Shown one piece after another: positions 32,727 through 41,585 of a stretch of 64,000 bases of DNA. A program made the position numbers and the translations under genes. The DNA is from an uncultured Bacilli bacterium (lineage in GTDB: Bacteria > Bacillota_I > Bacilli_A > RF39 > UBA660): the NCBI GenBank assembly GCA_934101115.1, contig CAKOPW010000002.1, forward strand, positions 1-64,000, written 5' to 3'. Under the pieces are notes generated by a model. The model saw only the letters and a list, made by a program, of their open reading frames with translations. It was not told where the DNA came from and made no database searches. How positions within the stretch are numbered: the first letter of the stretch is position 1; the number at the start of each line of letters is the position of its first letter.

Positions 32727-34520
32727 ATGGATATAACTGTTTTAAAAAAAGTTGATGGAAGAATAAATAGGAAAGATGGGAAGTTATTAAAAAAAATAAA
32801 AGTAACAGCTTATGCAAGAGTTTCTACTGATATGGAAGAACAATTAAATAGTTTTAACTCTCAAAAAAAATACTATACTGAGAAAATAAATGAAAATCCG
32901 GAGTGGACATATGTAGAATTGTATGCTGATGAGGGAATTTCTGGTACGCAAGATTTTAAAAGAACCCAGTTCTTAAAAATGATAAATGATGCATTAGAAG
33001 GAAAAATTGATTTAATTTTAACTAAATCAATAAGTAGATTTGCAAGAAATACCTTAGATACTTTAAAATATGTAAGACTCTTAAGAGAACATAATGTTGG
33101 AGTTTTATTTGAAGAAGAAAATATTAATACTTTAGATATGACTGGAGAATTATTACTTACTATATTAAGCTCTGTAGCACAGCAAGAATCCGAAACAATA
33201 TCTAATCACGTTAAATTAGGTCAAAAAATGAAAACACAAAGAGGAGAACTTATAGGATTTAATAATTGTTTAGGATATAGATATGATTCTAAGACAAATG
33301 AGATGACAATAGTAGAAGAAGAAGCTGATATAGTTAGAATGATTTTTAATTGGTATTTGGAAGGTTATGGAGCAGGAATTATATCTCAAAAGTTGACCAA
33401 TATGAAAATAAAAACATTTAGAGGTAATAATAAGTGGCATGATACTGTTATATATGGAATATTGCATAACGAAAAATATGTTGGAGATGCCATGATAGGT
33501 AAAACTTTTACATTAGATCCAATAAGCCATAAAAGAATGAAAAATTTTGGAGAGGCTGATAAGTTTTACATTAAAGATCATCATAAGCCAATTATTTCAC
33601 GTGAAGATTTTGATAAAGTTCAAGAATTGATAGAATCAAGAAAAGGAGCAAGAGCTTATGGAAGATTAGTGAGTGCTGGCAAAAAAGGAGTTTTTAGTAG
33701 CAGAATACGGTGTGGTTATTGTGGGTATACATATGGTAGGAAAAACATTATCAGAAATGTGAATGTAAAGGATCGTTCATGGTCATGTATTCAAAATGTA
33801 TGCAATGGAAGACATGCGTGTTTAGATAGTAAGACTATAAAAGAGGATGTAATAAAAAAAGCATTTGTGGATTCATTCAAATTATTAGTTAGAGAAACAA
33901 AAGTTGATAGTAAAAATTTGCTAGATAATATAAAAAATGCTATGAGAGATAATTCACCTATAGAAAAGATAAAAGAGTTAAATGTAAAAAAAAATAATCT
34001 AAAATCTCGAAAAAACAAATTAGTAGATTGCATGATTGATGGTACAATTAGTAAAGAAATTTACCAACAAAAGCTAAACGATTTAGAATCAAAAATTGAT
34101 AAAGTTGAAAAGGAAATAGAATCATATACAATAATTAAAGAAGATGATGATAAAATAGAAAATGGTATATATAAAATAAGTCAACTTATTCAATCAAATA
34201 GTAACAAAATATTAAATGATTTTGATGAAGATGTTTTTACTGCATTGGTTGATTATATAGTTATTGGAGGATATGATGAAACTGGAAAAAAAGATCAATT
34301 TATGATAAGATTTATATGTAAGACGAATTTTAAGAATACAATATTTAGAGCTAAAGAAATAGAGCATATAGTAGAAACAAATCATATACCTTCTGATAAA
34401 TATCTTTCACTATTAGATTTTGAAAGTGATCAACATTTCTTTTATTTTGATACAGAAGGAGAAAAGAGAACTAAAAAGCTTGTAAAATACGTTAGAGTTA
34501 GAGTTGAAGTAGAAGTATAA
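32727..34520 (+). CDS. Large serine recombinase (ICE integrase/excisionase enzyme)
   Basis: A 597-residue site-specific recombinase. The N-terminal resolvase domain has the catalytic Ser33 in YARVSTD, then YADEGISGTQDFKRTQF and TKSISRFARNTLD. The recombinase domain includes GYRYDSKTNEM and VYGILHNEKYVGD-like residues. A zinc ribbon (RCGYCGYTYG, SCIQNVCNGRHAC) and a coiled coil (about 420-480) follow, matching the TndX/TP901-1 class. It integrates the element into the rumA 3' end. A GGAGTGAT site precedes the ATG. It is the last ICE gene, adjacent to the right end. Confidence 0.95.
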   Translation: MDITVLKKVDGRINRKDGKLLKKIKVTAYARVSTDMEEQLNSFNSQKKYYTEKINENPEWTYVELYADEGISGTQDFKRTQFLKMINDALEGKIDLILTKSISRFARNTLDTLKYVRLLREHNVGVLFEEENINTLDMTGELLLTILSSVAQQESETISNHVKLGQKMKTQRGELIGFNNCLGYRYDSKTNEMTIVEEEADIVRMIFNWYLEGYGAGIISQKLTNMKIKTFRGNNKWHDTVIYGILHNEKYVGDAMIGKTFTLDPISHKRMKNFGEADKFYIKDHHKPIISREDFDKVQELIESRKGARAYGRLVSAGKKGVFSSRIRCGYCGYTYGRKNIIRNVNVKDRSWSCIQNVCNGRHACLDSKTIKEDVIKKAFVDSFKLLVRETKVDSKNLLDNIKNAMRDNSPIEKIKELNVKKNNLKSRKNKLVDCMIDGTISKEIYQQKLNDLESKIDKVEKEIESYTIIKEDDDKIENGIYKISQLIQSNSNKILNDFDEDVFTALVDYIVIGGYDETGKKDQFMIRFICKTNFKNTIFRAKEIEHIVETNHIPSDKYLSLLDFESDQHFFYFDTEGEKRTKKLVKYVRVRVEVEV

Positions 34521-34622
34521 TATGTTCGTTACACGCAGACTTAGGTTAAATTGGCAATAAAAAGTAAATGTTCTTTTTATAAGAACAGGGAAAAACAATA
34601 TGTTCGTTGTTCGGTTACATGG
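34519..34622 (+). other. Right end of the ICE with direct repeats and a palindrome (attR arm region)
   Basis: AATATGTTCGTT occurs at 34519-34530 and again at 34597-34608. Between them lies the palindrome TGTTCTT (34569-34575)/AAGAACA (34581-34587). The repeats flank the junction with the displaced rumA tail and could be recombinase arms or a promoter/terminator remnant. Confidence 0.5.
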
Positions 34623-34658
34623 CATGTGGAAACCGTGTGTATAATGGAGAAAAAGTAA
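34623..34658 (+). pseudogene. Displaced 3' end of the rumA-like gene (HVETVCIMEKK-stop)
   Basis: Read in frame, CAT at 34623 to TAA at 34658 gives HVETVCIMEKK, the conserved end of RumA/RlmD proteins, with no upstream coding context of its own. It lies one base before the next ATG, as expected if rumA and the kinase gene once formed an operon. It shows that the element split rumA and marks the right boundary of the ICE. Confidence 0.8.
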
Positions 34659-34659
34659 T

Positions 34660-35481
34660 ATGGGTGTAGATGTTGTTATAGTGGGAAACATTGCATTTGA
34701 TATAAATACTTTTCCAAATAGGAATGATGGCAAAGATTTAGTAGTTTGGAACAATGGAGGAGCAGGATATTACTCTTTAATTCCATCGAGTTTATTTTCT
34801 AAAACAGGCATAGTTGCAAGAATTGGATATGATTTTGATATTACTACATTAAAGAAAAACAACATTGATTTAACGGGTTTAAAGATAATGTCCAATAGTC
34901 CAACTACAAAATTTCATCATACATATTTATCTAAAGACGGACAAATTAGAACTTTTTTACCTGAAATATATAATGATGTAATGATAGATATAGAAGATTT
35001 TCCAAAGGAATATTTTAATGCTAAATATATTCATATCTCTACCAATTTTCCAAAAATTCAAAAGAAATTTATAGATTTAATAAGAAAAAATTCAAAAGCG
35101 ATAATAAGTATTGATACTCATGAAGCTTATATGAATGAGGATGCTGCATTAATAAAATCGATTTTTGATATTGTAGATATTGCTTTTATAGATAAAGAAT
35201 TTACTGAATTAATTGATTGTAAAGCTCCAGTGAAAATAATAAAAAAAGGAAAGAATGGCTGTCAATATTTAAGTCATAATAAAAAATTTGTAGTTAATTG
35301 TGTTGAACAAGAAGTCATTGATAAAACAGGAGCTGGAGATGTTGTTGCTGGTGTTTTTTTATCGGTAATGTCCAAAATTCAAAATCCAGAGAAAGCATTG
35401 GATATAGCTGTAAAAATTGCAACTGAATCAATTAAAAATTATGGAGTTGATTTCTTACTTGATGTTAAGTTAGAACATTAA
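34660..35481 (+). CDS. PfkB-family carbohydrate kinase
   Basis: A 273-residue ribokinase-type sugar kinase. The N-terminus is VDVVIVGNIAFDINTFP with NGGAGYYSLIPSSL; the C-terminal PfkB motif DKTGAGDVVAGVFLSVM holds the catalytic Asp and anion hole. It lacks a lid insertion and is at the short end for the family. The substrate cannot be inferred. It was the next gene after rumA before the ICE inserted, and GGAG in the rumA tail acts as its ribosome site. Confidence 0.85.
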   Translation: MGVDVVIVGNIAFDINTFPNRNDGKDLVVWNNGGAGYYSLIPSSLFSKTGIVARIGYDFDITTLKKNNIDLTGLKIMSNSPTTKFHHTYLSKDGQIRTFLPEIYNDVMIDIEDFPKEYFNAKYIHISTNFPKIQKKFIDLIRKNSKAIISIDTHEAYMNEDAALIKSIFDIVDIAFIDKEFTELIDCKAPVKIIKKGKNGCQYLSHNKKFVVNCVEQEVIDKTGAGDVVAGVFLSVMSKIQNPEKALDIAVKIATESIKNYGVDFLLDVKLEH

Positions 35482-35737
35482 ACAAAAGAACAACAACGGT
35501 AAAGAGATTAACTTTAAATAATAAAAAATAATATTCCATAATGTTAATTTTCTAACTATTTATGATACTAATTTCATATTAATAGATTGCAGTATATGTG
35601 AAAGTGATGACTAATATACACTTTGAATTCTACTAGTTATAATATTAATAATCATAGTCGAATGTATATATATTTTAGAAAGAATATTTAACTAACTTAT
35701 AATCAATGTAAAAGTAGGTAATATTTATAAAATAACC

Positions 35738-35766
35738 TTGTTATTGAATTATTATTTTGATATGAT
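35738..35766 (+). promoter_or_regulatory. Promoter of the orphan leader RNA
   Basis: TTGTTA (35738-35743), 17 bases, TATGAT (35761-35766). Confidence 0.55.
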
Positions 35767-35772
35767 TTATAT

Positions 35773-35895
35773 GTATTAATTAAGTTGCTAAGTATTAATA
35801 TGACAATTTGATCGACTAGAGTTTATAAGATAAAGCAACTAATCTTATATGCATGCATGCGGAGATATACGTTTATTAGGTATATCTCTTTTTTT
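35773..35895 (+). ncRNA. Orphan leader or small RNA ending in a terminator
   Basis: Downstream of the promoter, AGTTGCT (35783-35789) pairs with AGCAACT (35834-35840), enclosing 44 bases. ATAAGAT (35825-35831) and ATCTTAT (35842-35848) offer a competing stem. A GCATGCATGC palindrome and a strong terminator GAGATATAC (35862-35870)/GTATATCTC (35880-35888) plus T run follow. It looks like a riboswitch-style leader; the gene behind it is broken. The stretch 35482-35737 before it is AT-rich and shows no gene. Confidence 0.45.
35862..35895 (+). terminator. Terminator of the orphan leader RNA
   Basis: Nine-pair stem GAGATATAC/GTATATCTC, loop GTTTATTAG, then seven T. Confidence 0.8.
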
Positions 35896-35914
35896 ATTTT
35901 ATAAGGAGGAAAAT

Positions 35915-36125
35915 ATGAATGAAGTAATAAAGAACGAATAATTTAGATAAATTTCCTGAAGGATATAGTTCTAAATCCAAAAGTAACGCAAGAGTACTTA
36001 CTGATATTTTATATAGAAACATAGCATATAGTAGTAGCGTGTTTTTTAAAGATTTAGGTAAAAGTTATGGTTGCATAAATAGAGAACAAGAGAAACTATA
36101 TTTAGGAATCATTAAAAAGAATTAG
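35915..36125 (+). pseudogene. Frameshifted small gene of unknown function
   Basis: ATG 35915 has a strong AAGGAGGA site and begins MNEVIKNE, then hits TAA at 35939. A second frame, open from 35931 to TAG at 36123-36125, continues with NNLDKFPEGYSSKSKSN and ends GIIKKN but has no start. One base change in length would join them into a roughly 69-residue protein. The family is not recognised. Confidence 0.5.
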
Positions 36126-36130
36126 TGATA

Positions 36131-36139
36131 TGGTATAAT
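36131..36139 (+). promoter_or_regulatory. Extended -10 promoter upstream of the methyltransferase
   Basis: TGGTATAAT, about 95 bases before the ATG of the methyltransferase gene. Confidence 0.5.
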
Positions 36140-36235
36140 GAGTATATTGAAAGTTGTTTATTTATTAGGTTCATATAATACCAAATAATACAACTAAAAT
36201 AGGCGATAATTTTTATAAAGGAAAGATGGTAGCAA

Positions 36236-36886
36236 ATGAATGATGGTTTTGTAAAAATGTGGGATAACTGGTCTAAAAGGCGTAGTAGTGTACCTGTTTA
36301 TGATTTGTGGTTAGATGAGTATAAGGATATTTTGCAAGGAAACAAAGATAATGAAATACTAGATTTAGGTTGTGGAATAGGAGCGGATACTTTATATTTA
36401 TTGGAAAGAGGTTATAAAGTTTTATCCTGTGATTTTTCAGTTGAAGCATTAAAAAGTATTGAAAATAATATTCCTAATAGCAAAACATTATATCTGGATA
36501 TGATGAAGAAATTTCCCTTCGCTGATAAAAATTATACATTAATAATTGCTGATTTATCATTACATTATTTTAATAATGAAACAACTATACATATAATGGA
36601 AGAAATCAAAAGAATTTTAAAAAATGGTGGTGTTTTGTTAGCAAGAGTTGCTTCCGTAAATGATTTTAATTTTGGTGCTGGTCAAGGAGAAAAATTAGAA
36701 AATAATTTTTACTTTGAAGGAGCTTACACTAAAAGATTTTTTGATATAGAAGATGTAAATAAATATTTTAGTATCATAGGTGAGGTAGAAGCCAAAGAAA
36801 CACAAATGACTAGGGATGAAGAAGAATATTCTAAACCTAAGGTACTATATACTATAAAAGTAGAAAAGAGGGAATTGGATGAGTAA
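36236..36886 (+). CDS. Class I SAM-dependent methyltransferase
   Basis: A 216-residue protein with motif I ILDLGCGIGADTLYLLERGY, motif II CDFSVEAL, motif IV LIIADLSLHYF and a post-motif LKNGGVLLARV. This is the small-molecule methyltransferase layout (UbiE/TehB-like). The target is not apparent. The final 8 bases overlap the Bro-N gene, so the two are co-expressed. Confidence 0.8.
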   Translation: MNDGFVKMWDNWSKRRSSVPVYDLWLDEYKDILQGNKDNEILDLGCGIGADTLYLLERGYKVLSCDFSVEALKSIENNIPNSKTLYLDMMKKFPFADKNYTLIIADLSLHYFNNETTIHIMEEIKRILKNGGVLLARVASVNDFNFGAGQGEKLENNFYFEGAYTKRFFDIEDVNKYFSIIGEVEAKETQMTRDEEEYSKPKVLYTIKVEKRELDE

Positions 36887-37715
36887 TGAATTAAAAGTAG
36901 TAGAAAAAGTTTTTGAAAATAAGCAAATAAGAACTATCTGGAATAGTGATGAAGAAAAATTTTATATTAGTGTTGTTGATATGATTGAGGTTTTAACAGA
37001 TAGCACTGAACCTAGAAAATATTGGAATTGGTTAAAAAATAAATTATTAAAAGAAGAACAATTTGAAACGTCTAGTATTACTAGACAGTTGAAATTAATA
37101 GCTAAAGATGGGAAAAATCGTATGACTGATGTTGTAGACATTGAGGGAATGTTTAGGCTTATTGAATCTATTCCTTCAAAAAAAGCTGAACCAATAAAAC
37201 TTTGGCTTGCACGACTTGGTAAAGAAAGAATAGATGAAGAATATGATCCTGAAATTGCTATTAATCGTGCTCTTGAAACCTATAGGAGAAAAGGCTATTC
37301 TGATGAATGGATAAACCAAAGATTAAAATCTATAGATGTTAGAAAAGAATTCACTGATGAATTAAAAAATAAAGGCATAGAAAATAGTAGGGATTTTGCA
37401 GCACTTACTAATATTTTAACTAAAGTATGGAGTGGATATTCTGTAAAAGAATATAAAGATCTAAAAAATTTAAAGAAAGAAAATTTAAGAGATAATATGA
37501 CTAATATGGAATTAGTACTTAATATGCTAGCTGAAGTTTCATCTACAGAAATATCTAAAAGTTCAAATGATTCAGGATACAATAGTGTTAAAGATTCTAT
37601 AGTTAAAGGCGGTAATGTTGCAAAAACAGCTAAAGAACAAATAGAAAAAGAAACTGGTAAAAAAATAGTAAGTAGTTCTAACAATAAAGATATAAAACAA
37701 ATTGATAATAATTAA
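36879..37715 (+). CDS. Bro-N-domain (phage antirepressor/DinD-like) protein
   Basis: A 278-residue protein. Residues 1-110 match the Bro-N domain (KVFENKQIRTIWNSDEEKFYISVVDMIEVL, YWNWLKNKLL, QLKLIAKDGKNRMTDVVDIEGMFRLI). The middle matches DinD/'phage antirepressor' proteins (RALETYRRKGYSDEWINQRL). The tail is Ser/Lys-rich. Such proteins are often prophage-derived or damage-inducible. No other phage genes are nearby. Confidence 0.8.
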   Translation: MSNELKVVEKVFENKQIRTIWNSDEEKFYISVVDMIEVLTDSTEPRKYWNWLKNKLLKEEQFETSSITRQLKLIAKDGKNRMTDVVDIEGMFRLIESIPSKKAEPIKLWLARLGKERIDEEYDPEIAINRALETYRRKGYSDEWINQRLKSIDVRKEFTDELKNKGIENSRDFAALTNILTKVWSGYSVKEYKDLKNLKKENLRDNMTNMELVLNMLAEVSSTEISKSSNDSGYNSVKDSIVKGGNVAKTAKEQIEKETGKKIVSSSNNKDIKQIDNN

Positions 37716-37815
37716 AAGTATTTAGATAAAAAATCTCAACTTTTAAAATTGTTGATGAGTTAAATATCCTTGTCATGTGTTATATAAAAAAACTAGTAAT
37801 GGAGTGATGATAATT

Positions 37816-38331
37816 ATGTTAAAGTTATATGTACCTAAATTAGAAGATTATTGGTATGAAGAAAAAATTTTAAAAGATCCAAATACAATGAGTTATAATG
37901 CTGGGTATGAAGTTTTGTATTATGGTTATCATTATGATACTGGATGTATTTATTTTCCAAAAGATAGATGGAAAGAAAAATTTGATAAAAGACAAAATAA
38001 AAATGTGTATTTTGCTTATGTAGTAGATTCTGAAATTAATGAATTTATTGGATATTGTAATTATCAATATAATGAAAAAAATAGTAAATACGAATGTGGT
38101 TTATTAATAGAAGCTAAATATAGAGGCAATGGTTATTCAAAAGAAGTATTAACTTTATTATGTGAAGAAGCAAGAAAAAATGACATAAAAGAATTATATG
38201 ACTCTTTTGAGATTGATAGGGGAAATACATTAAAAATTTTTGAAGTTGTTGGTTTCAAAATTGTAAATGATTTGACATGGAAAAAGTTTGGAAAGGATAT
38301 ACTTGGAGTAGAAGTTAAAATTGAACTATAA
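37816..38331 (+). CDS. GNAT-family N-acetyltransferase
   Basis: A 171-residue protein with the GNAT core: a strand EINEFIGYCNYQY, then ECGLLIEAKYRGNGYSKEVLTLLCEEA, where RGNGYS is the acetyl-CoA pyrophosphate loop, and a closing NTLKIFEVVGFKIV. ATG 37816 fits the GGAGTGAT site; the earlier ATG at 37807 abuts it. The substrate is unknown. Confidence 0.78.
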   Translation: MLKLYVPKLEDYWYEEKILKDPNTMSYNAGYEVLYYGYHYDTGCIYFPKDRWKEKFDKRQNKNVYFAYVVDSEINEFIGYCNYQYNEKNSKYECGLLIEAKYRGNGYSKEVLTLLCEEARKNDIKELYDSFEIDRGNTLKIFEVVGFKIVNDLTWKKFGKDILGVEVKIEL

Positions 38332-38413
38332 TATTAACTTGTTCAAGTTATGTTTAATTGATAAAATATAAATGAATAATGTAAGAATTTTAAAGCAGAA
38401 AAGAAAGTGAAAT

Positions 38414-39190
38414 ATGGAGAAGTTCTTAAATATAATAGAAAAGTTTATTGAAAAAATGGGATATAGGAATGATTCAAACTATTTAGGAGTATATTTTTAT
38501 GGAAGTTCTTTAACGGGTTTTAATAAAGCAGATTCAGATATTGATTTACATGTGATATTTGATGAAAGTGTTCCTGATCATCTTTATCGTGGTGTAAGTT
38601 TCATTGATGGTGTAAAAATCGAATATTTTGAAAAGTGTATAACAGACGTGTATTTGAGTGTAAAAAATGATTTAACTGAAAGAAACTGGTCTTGGTATTC
38701 AATAGTCGGAACATCACACATTATAGATGATAAAAATGGTGAATTAAAAAAATTAAGAAAATATACTCTTGATATTTATAAAAATGTGCAAGGTATGGAT
38801 GAAGAAGATATATATGAAAGAATTTCAATAATAAATAATAGAATGGAAAAACTTAGAAAATGTGTTGTTGAAAATAGTCCAAATTTTTATAGTTTGTTTT
38901 ATATTACAGTAGAAAAAATACGAAGATTTTATCATGGAATTCATGGATTCCCTAAAATTAATACATCTAAAATTTATAGGATTTATAAAGATGATGAATA
39001 TCGAAAAAGTTATTTTCCTAATAGTTTTGTAACTGATGAATTCAAAAAATTATATTTTGGTTTAATAGAAAATGAAAGTAGAGATAAAAAAGAACTATTT
39101 AAGCTGTTAGAAGAATTTTATTCATATGTTTTAGATAATAGGCATTTAGAAAAAGAATTTAAGATTCATATAAAAAGTCATAATAAATAA
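38414..39190 (+). CDS. Nucleotidyltransferase-fold protein
   Basis: A 258-residue protein. Residues about 25-55 carry the pol-beta superfamily motif FYGSSLTGFNKADSDIDLHV (GS-x-DxD), the metal-binding site of NTP transferases. A C-terminal helical domain includes YSLFYITVEKIRRFYHG. It may modify a small molecule, tRNA or antibiotic, or be the toxin half of an MNT-type pair; no HEPN partner gene is seen. Spacing from its neighbours is loose. Confidence 0.72.
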   Translation: MEKFLNIIEKFIEKMGYRNDSNYLGVYFYGSSLTGFNKADSDIDLHVIFDESVPDHLYRGVSFIDGVKIEYFEKCITDVYLSVKNDLTERNWSWYSIVGTSHIIDDKNGELKKLRKYTLDIYKNVQGMDEEDIYERISIINNRMEKLRKCVVENSPNFYSLFYITVEKIRRFYHGIHGFPKINTSKIYRIYKDDEYRKSYFPNSFVTDEFKKLYFGLIENESRDKKELFKLLEEFYSYVLDNRHLEKEFKIHIKSHNK

Positions 39191-39208
39191 AAAAGAAGAG
39201 TAAAGAAT

Positions 39209-39763
39209 ATGGTTATAAGAAATAAAATTGAGAGTTTAGAAAAGATTATAGAGTTAAATTTAAATAAGTTTCCGGAAAAGCTTTTTAAAAAAGGTGATAT
39301 AAATGAAATATTGGACTTTATTAAAATTTATCCCGCAGAATTTTATGCTATTAGAGATAAATCTAAATCTTGCGGAAATTTTAAATTAAAAGTGCCACGT
39401 GATAAAGTTATTGAGGAAGTAAGCGATTATGATTTATTTACCATAAATGTTAGTTCAGCTAATTATGAAGAAAATCAACTGCTAGTTGGTGAAGTTGAGT
39501 TTTTTAGAAATGGTGATGTTTATTGCTGTGTATCAACTAATAGTAAGTATTCTGTCAGAGATGCTTGTAAAAATCCCGATTTTAATTTAAAAACAAATAT
39601 TTTTGACAACATTCTTAATGATATACCTTATATTGATGATGTTTACGACTATATTTCTAGAAAAGGATTATATGATATTATTGTTGAATTTTCATTATTT
39701 GATAAAAATGTAGGAATCTATAGTGAGAATATAATTATTTATGAGATTAGAACACATTACTAA
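39209..39763 (+). CDS. Hypothetical cytoplasmic protein
   Basis: A 184-residue protein with mixed helix and strand, no signal peptide and no recognised motif. It begins 18 bases after the nucleotidyltransferase gene and is probably in the same transcript. Confidence 0.6.
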   Translation: MVIRNKIESLEKIIELNLNKFPEKLFKKGDINEILDFIKIYPAEFYAIRDKSKSCGNFKLKVPRDKVIEEVSDYDLFTINVSSANYEENQLLVGEVEFFRNGDVYCCVSTNSKYSVRDACKNPDFNLKTNIFDNILNDIPYIDDVYDYISRKGLYDIIVEFSLFDKNVGIYSENIIIYEIRTHY

Positions 39764-39783
39764 TTAAAGCATGGAGAAGATAT

Positions 39784-40527
39784 ATGAAAAAATTTTATGA
39801 AAATGATGAATTTGAGCTTTATATGGATGAATCAATTGAGATTCTTTCTAATGCGATAATTGAAAATACATTGGAAAAATTTGAATTATTTAGACGTATA
39901 TTTAAACAAGATAAATTGATAAAATCTAAAGTTTTTATATTTGGTGACTTGGAAGAGTTTAGAAAAGATGCCTGTGAACAAAGAAAAATAGACTCTATAC
40001 CTGAATATTCTAGAGGTTGGTTTAAAGAAAGTGAAAATGCTAGTTTTCTTTGTATAGATAAAATTCCTTTATTTGAAACAAAGTTATTTTATAAAAGAAT
40101 AGGTTGTGTTGCTCATGAATGTTTTCATAATTTTTATCATCATTATTATTATGGAAATGACCGTATAACTTGGTTTGATGAAGGTTTGGCTCAATACTTT
40201 TCTGGTGAGTTCGAACATTATAATGACGAAGATTGGTGTTCTCTTTTTAAATTTTATAAAAGCAATAGTCGTTATTTTGGTAATATTAATGAAAAAATTA
40301 ATGGAACTAATGAAGTAGTAGATGAAAATATTTTTAAAAGAACAGGTGTTTTTGAAGGGTATGCGGCATCAGTTTTAGCGATTAAATACTTGATAGATGT
40401 TTATGGTGAATCTTATGTTTTTAGTCTTATGTTTGATAATGATGAAATAAGAAAAATTGGTGTAGATATTTTAAGTACAATAAATGAATATTATGATAAA
40501 CTATATAATGTAGAAATGAGCAAGTGA
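39784..40527 (+). CDS. Gluzincin-like (peptidase MA-type) metallopeptidase domain protein
   Basis: A 247-residue protein without a signal peptide. The motif AHECFH (HExxH) followed by WFDEGLAQYFSG, with the third zinc ligand Glu, fits the peptidase MA clan. The N-terminal half is helical. As it appears cytoplasmic, it may be a protease or a regulator; substrates are unknown. The next gene starts 6 bases later. Confidence 0.75.
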   Translation: MKKFYENDEFELYMDESIEILSNAIIENTLEKFELFRRIFKQDKLIKSKVFIFGDLEEFRKDACEQRKIDSIPEYSRGWFKESENASFLCIDKIPLFETKLFYKRIGCVAHECFHNFYHHYYYGNDRITWFDEGLAQYFSGEFEHYNDEDWCSLFKFYKSNSRYFGNINEKINGTNEVVDENIFKRTGVFEGYAASVLAIKYLIDVYGESYVFSLMFDNDEIRKIGVDILSTINEYYDKLYNVEMSK

Positions 40528-40533
40528 TTTATT

Positions 40534-41475
40534 ATGAAAAGAAAAGTTATGTTATTACTTTGTAGTTTGTTTTTTTGCTTAAATATGAATGTTTATGCAG
40601 CAAGCAATCCTTATAGCTCAAAAGGTCCTTATGGAGTAAATTGCACTTGGTATACATGGAAAAAAGTAAATGAAAAAACAGGTATATCTTTACCTGCTTG
40701 GGGAAATGCGAAAACTTGGTATACATCGGCTGAAAAAGCTGGATACTCAGTAGGTAAAACTCCAAAGAAGAATTCTGTTGTTGTATGGAATATTACTTCA
40801 TATGGACATGTAGGTTATGTAGATCATGTAAGTGGTAATGATATTTACGTTTGGGATTCGGATTCTAGCTGTATAGATGAAAGTGATAAAGACTATATTG
40901 CGTGCATGGAAGCTTCAGTTTCAGAAGAAACAGATAAAGCTTGTAAAAAAAATGCTAAACTTACTGCTTGTAAGTTTGATGCAAACGAAGACGTTATTGG
41001 CTATATATATTTAGATGATATACCTAAAACGACAACAGTTAAAAAAACTACAGTTACAACGACAACAACTTCAACTACAAAGGTTAAGTTTAACAACAAT
41101 TATTTGAGTAGTTTAAGTATAGATATTGGAAATTTAAATTTTGACAAAGATGTTTTGGAATATACATTAGATGTTGAAAATAATGTTGATTCAATTAATA
41201 TAGAAGCTTTGCCTGAAGATAACTCTTCGGTAGTTACTGGAATAGGTGAATTTTCTTTAGTAGCAGGAGTTAATGATTTTAAAATAAGTGTGACATCAGA
41301 AAGTAATGAAACTCGTGAGTACGTTATTCATATTAATAAAAAAGAAACTGAGGATATAAAAATAGTAAAAAAGAAAAACGATAAGACATATATATTAGTT
41401 GTTATATTAGCTAGTGTACTTTTAATAACTATACTTATATTTTTGTTAAAACTTATGATAAAGAGAAAAAAGTAA
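40534..41475 (+). CDS. Secreted CHAP-domain protein with cadherin-like domain and C-terminal anchor
   Basis: A 313-residue surface protein. Residues 1-22 are a signal peptide (VYA-AS). The CHAP amidase/endopeptidase domain has the Cys in NCTWYTWKKV and the His in SYGHVGYVDHVSG. A Thr-rich linker (about 166-182) is followed by a cadherin-like beta-sandwich (YLSSLSIDIGNLNFDKDVLEY) and a TM helix with basic tail. It probably cuts or remodels peptidoglycan. The architecture is shared with the protein at 54482-55516. Confidence 0.82.
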   Translation: MKRKVMLLLCSLFFCLNMNVYAASNPYSSKGPYGVNCTWYTWKKVNEKTGISLPAWGNAKTWYTSAEKAGYSVGKTPKKNSVVVWNITSYGHVGYVDHVSGNDIYVWDSDSSCIDESDKDYIACMEASVSEETDKACKKNAKLTACKFDANEDVIGYIYLDDIPKTTTVKKTTVTTTTTSTTKVKFNNNYLSSLSIDIGNLNFDKDVLEYTLDVENNVDSINIEALPEDNSSVVTGIGEFSLVAGVNDFKISVTSESNETREYVIHINKKETEDIKIVKKKNDKTYILVVILASVLLITILIFLLKLMIKRKK

Positions 41476-41480
41476 AATAA

Positions 41481-41512
41481 AAAATGTTTGGTTTAGTTTC
41501 CAAACATTTTTT
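41481..41512 (+). terminator. Bidirectional terminator
   Basis: AAAATGTTTGG (41481-41491) and CCAAACATTTT (41500-41510) form an 11-pair stem with T run, placed between convergent genes. Confidence 0.85.
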
Positions 41513-41585
41513 TTATTTGTCTTTTTATTTTCTAGTCACTTAGAGTTTTCTATATTATATCTAAAATTTTATATAAGTTAAATTC

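Noticed and set aside
6079..34520. Antibiotic resistance gene on the ICE
   Set aside because: No ribosomal-protection, methylase, van or beta-lactamase gene is present; cargo is the adhesin-sortase pair and the ECF module.
34413..34754. Minus-strand reading frame across the ICE right junction
   Set aside because: It spans the recombinase end, attachment region and kinase start, which are well explained on the plus strand; no ribosome site.
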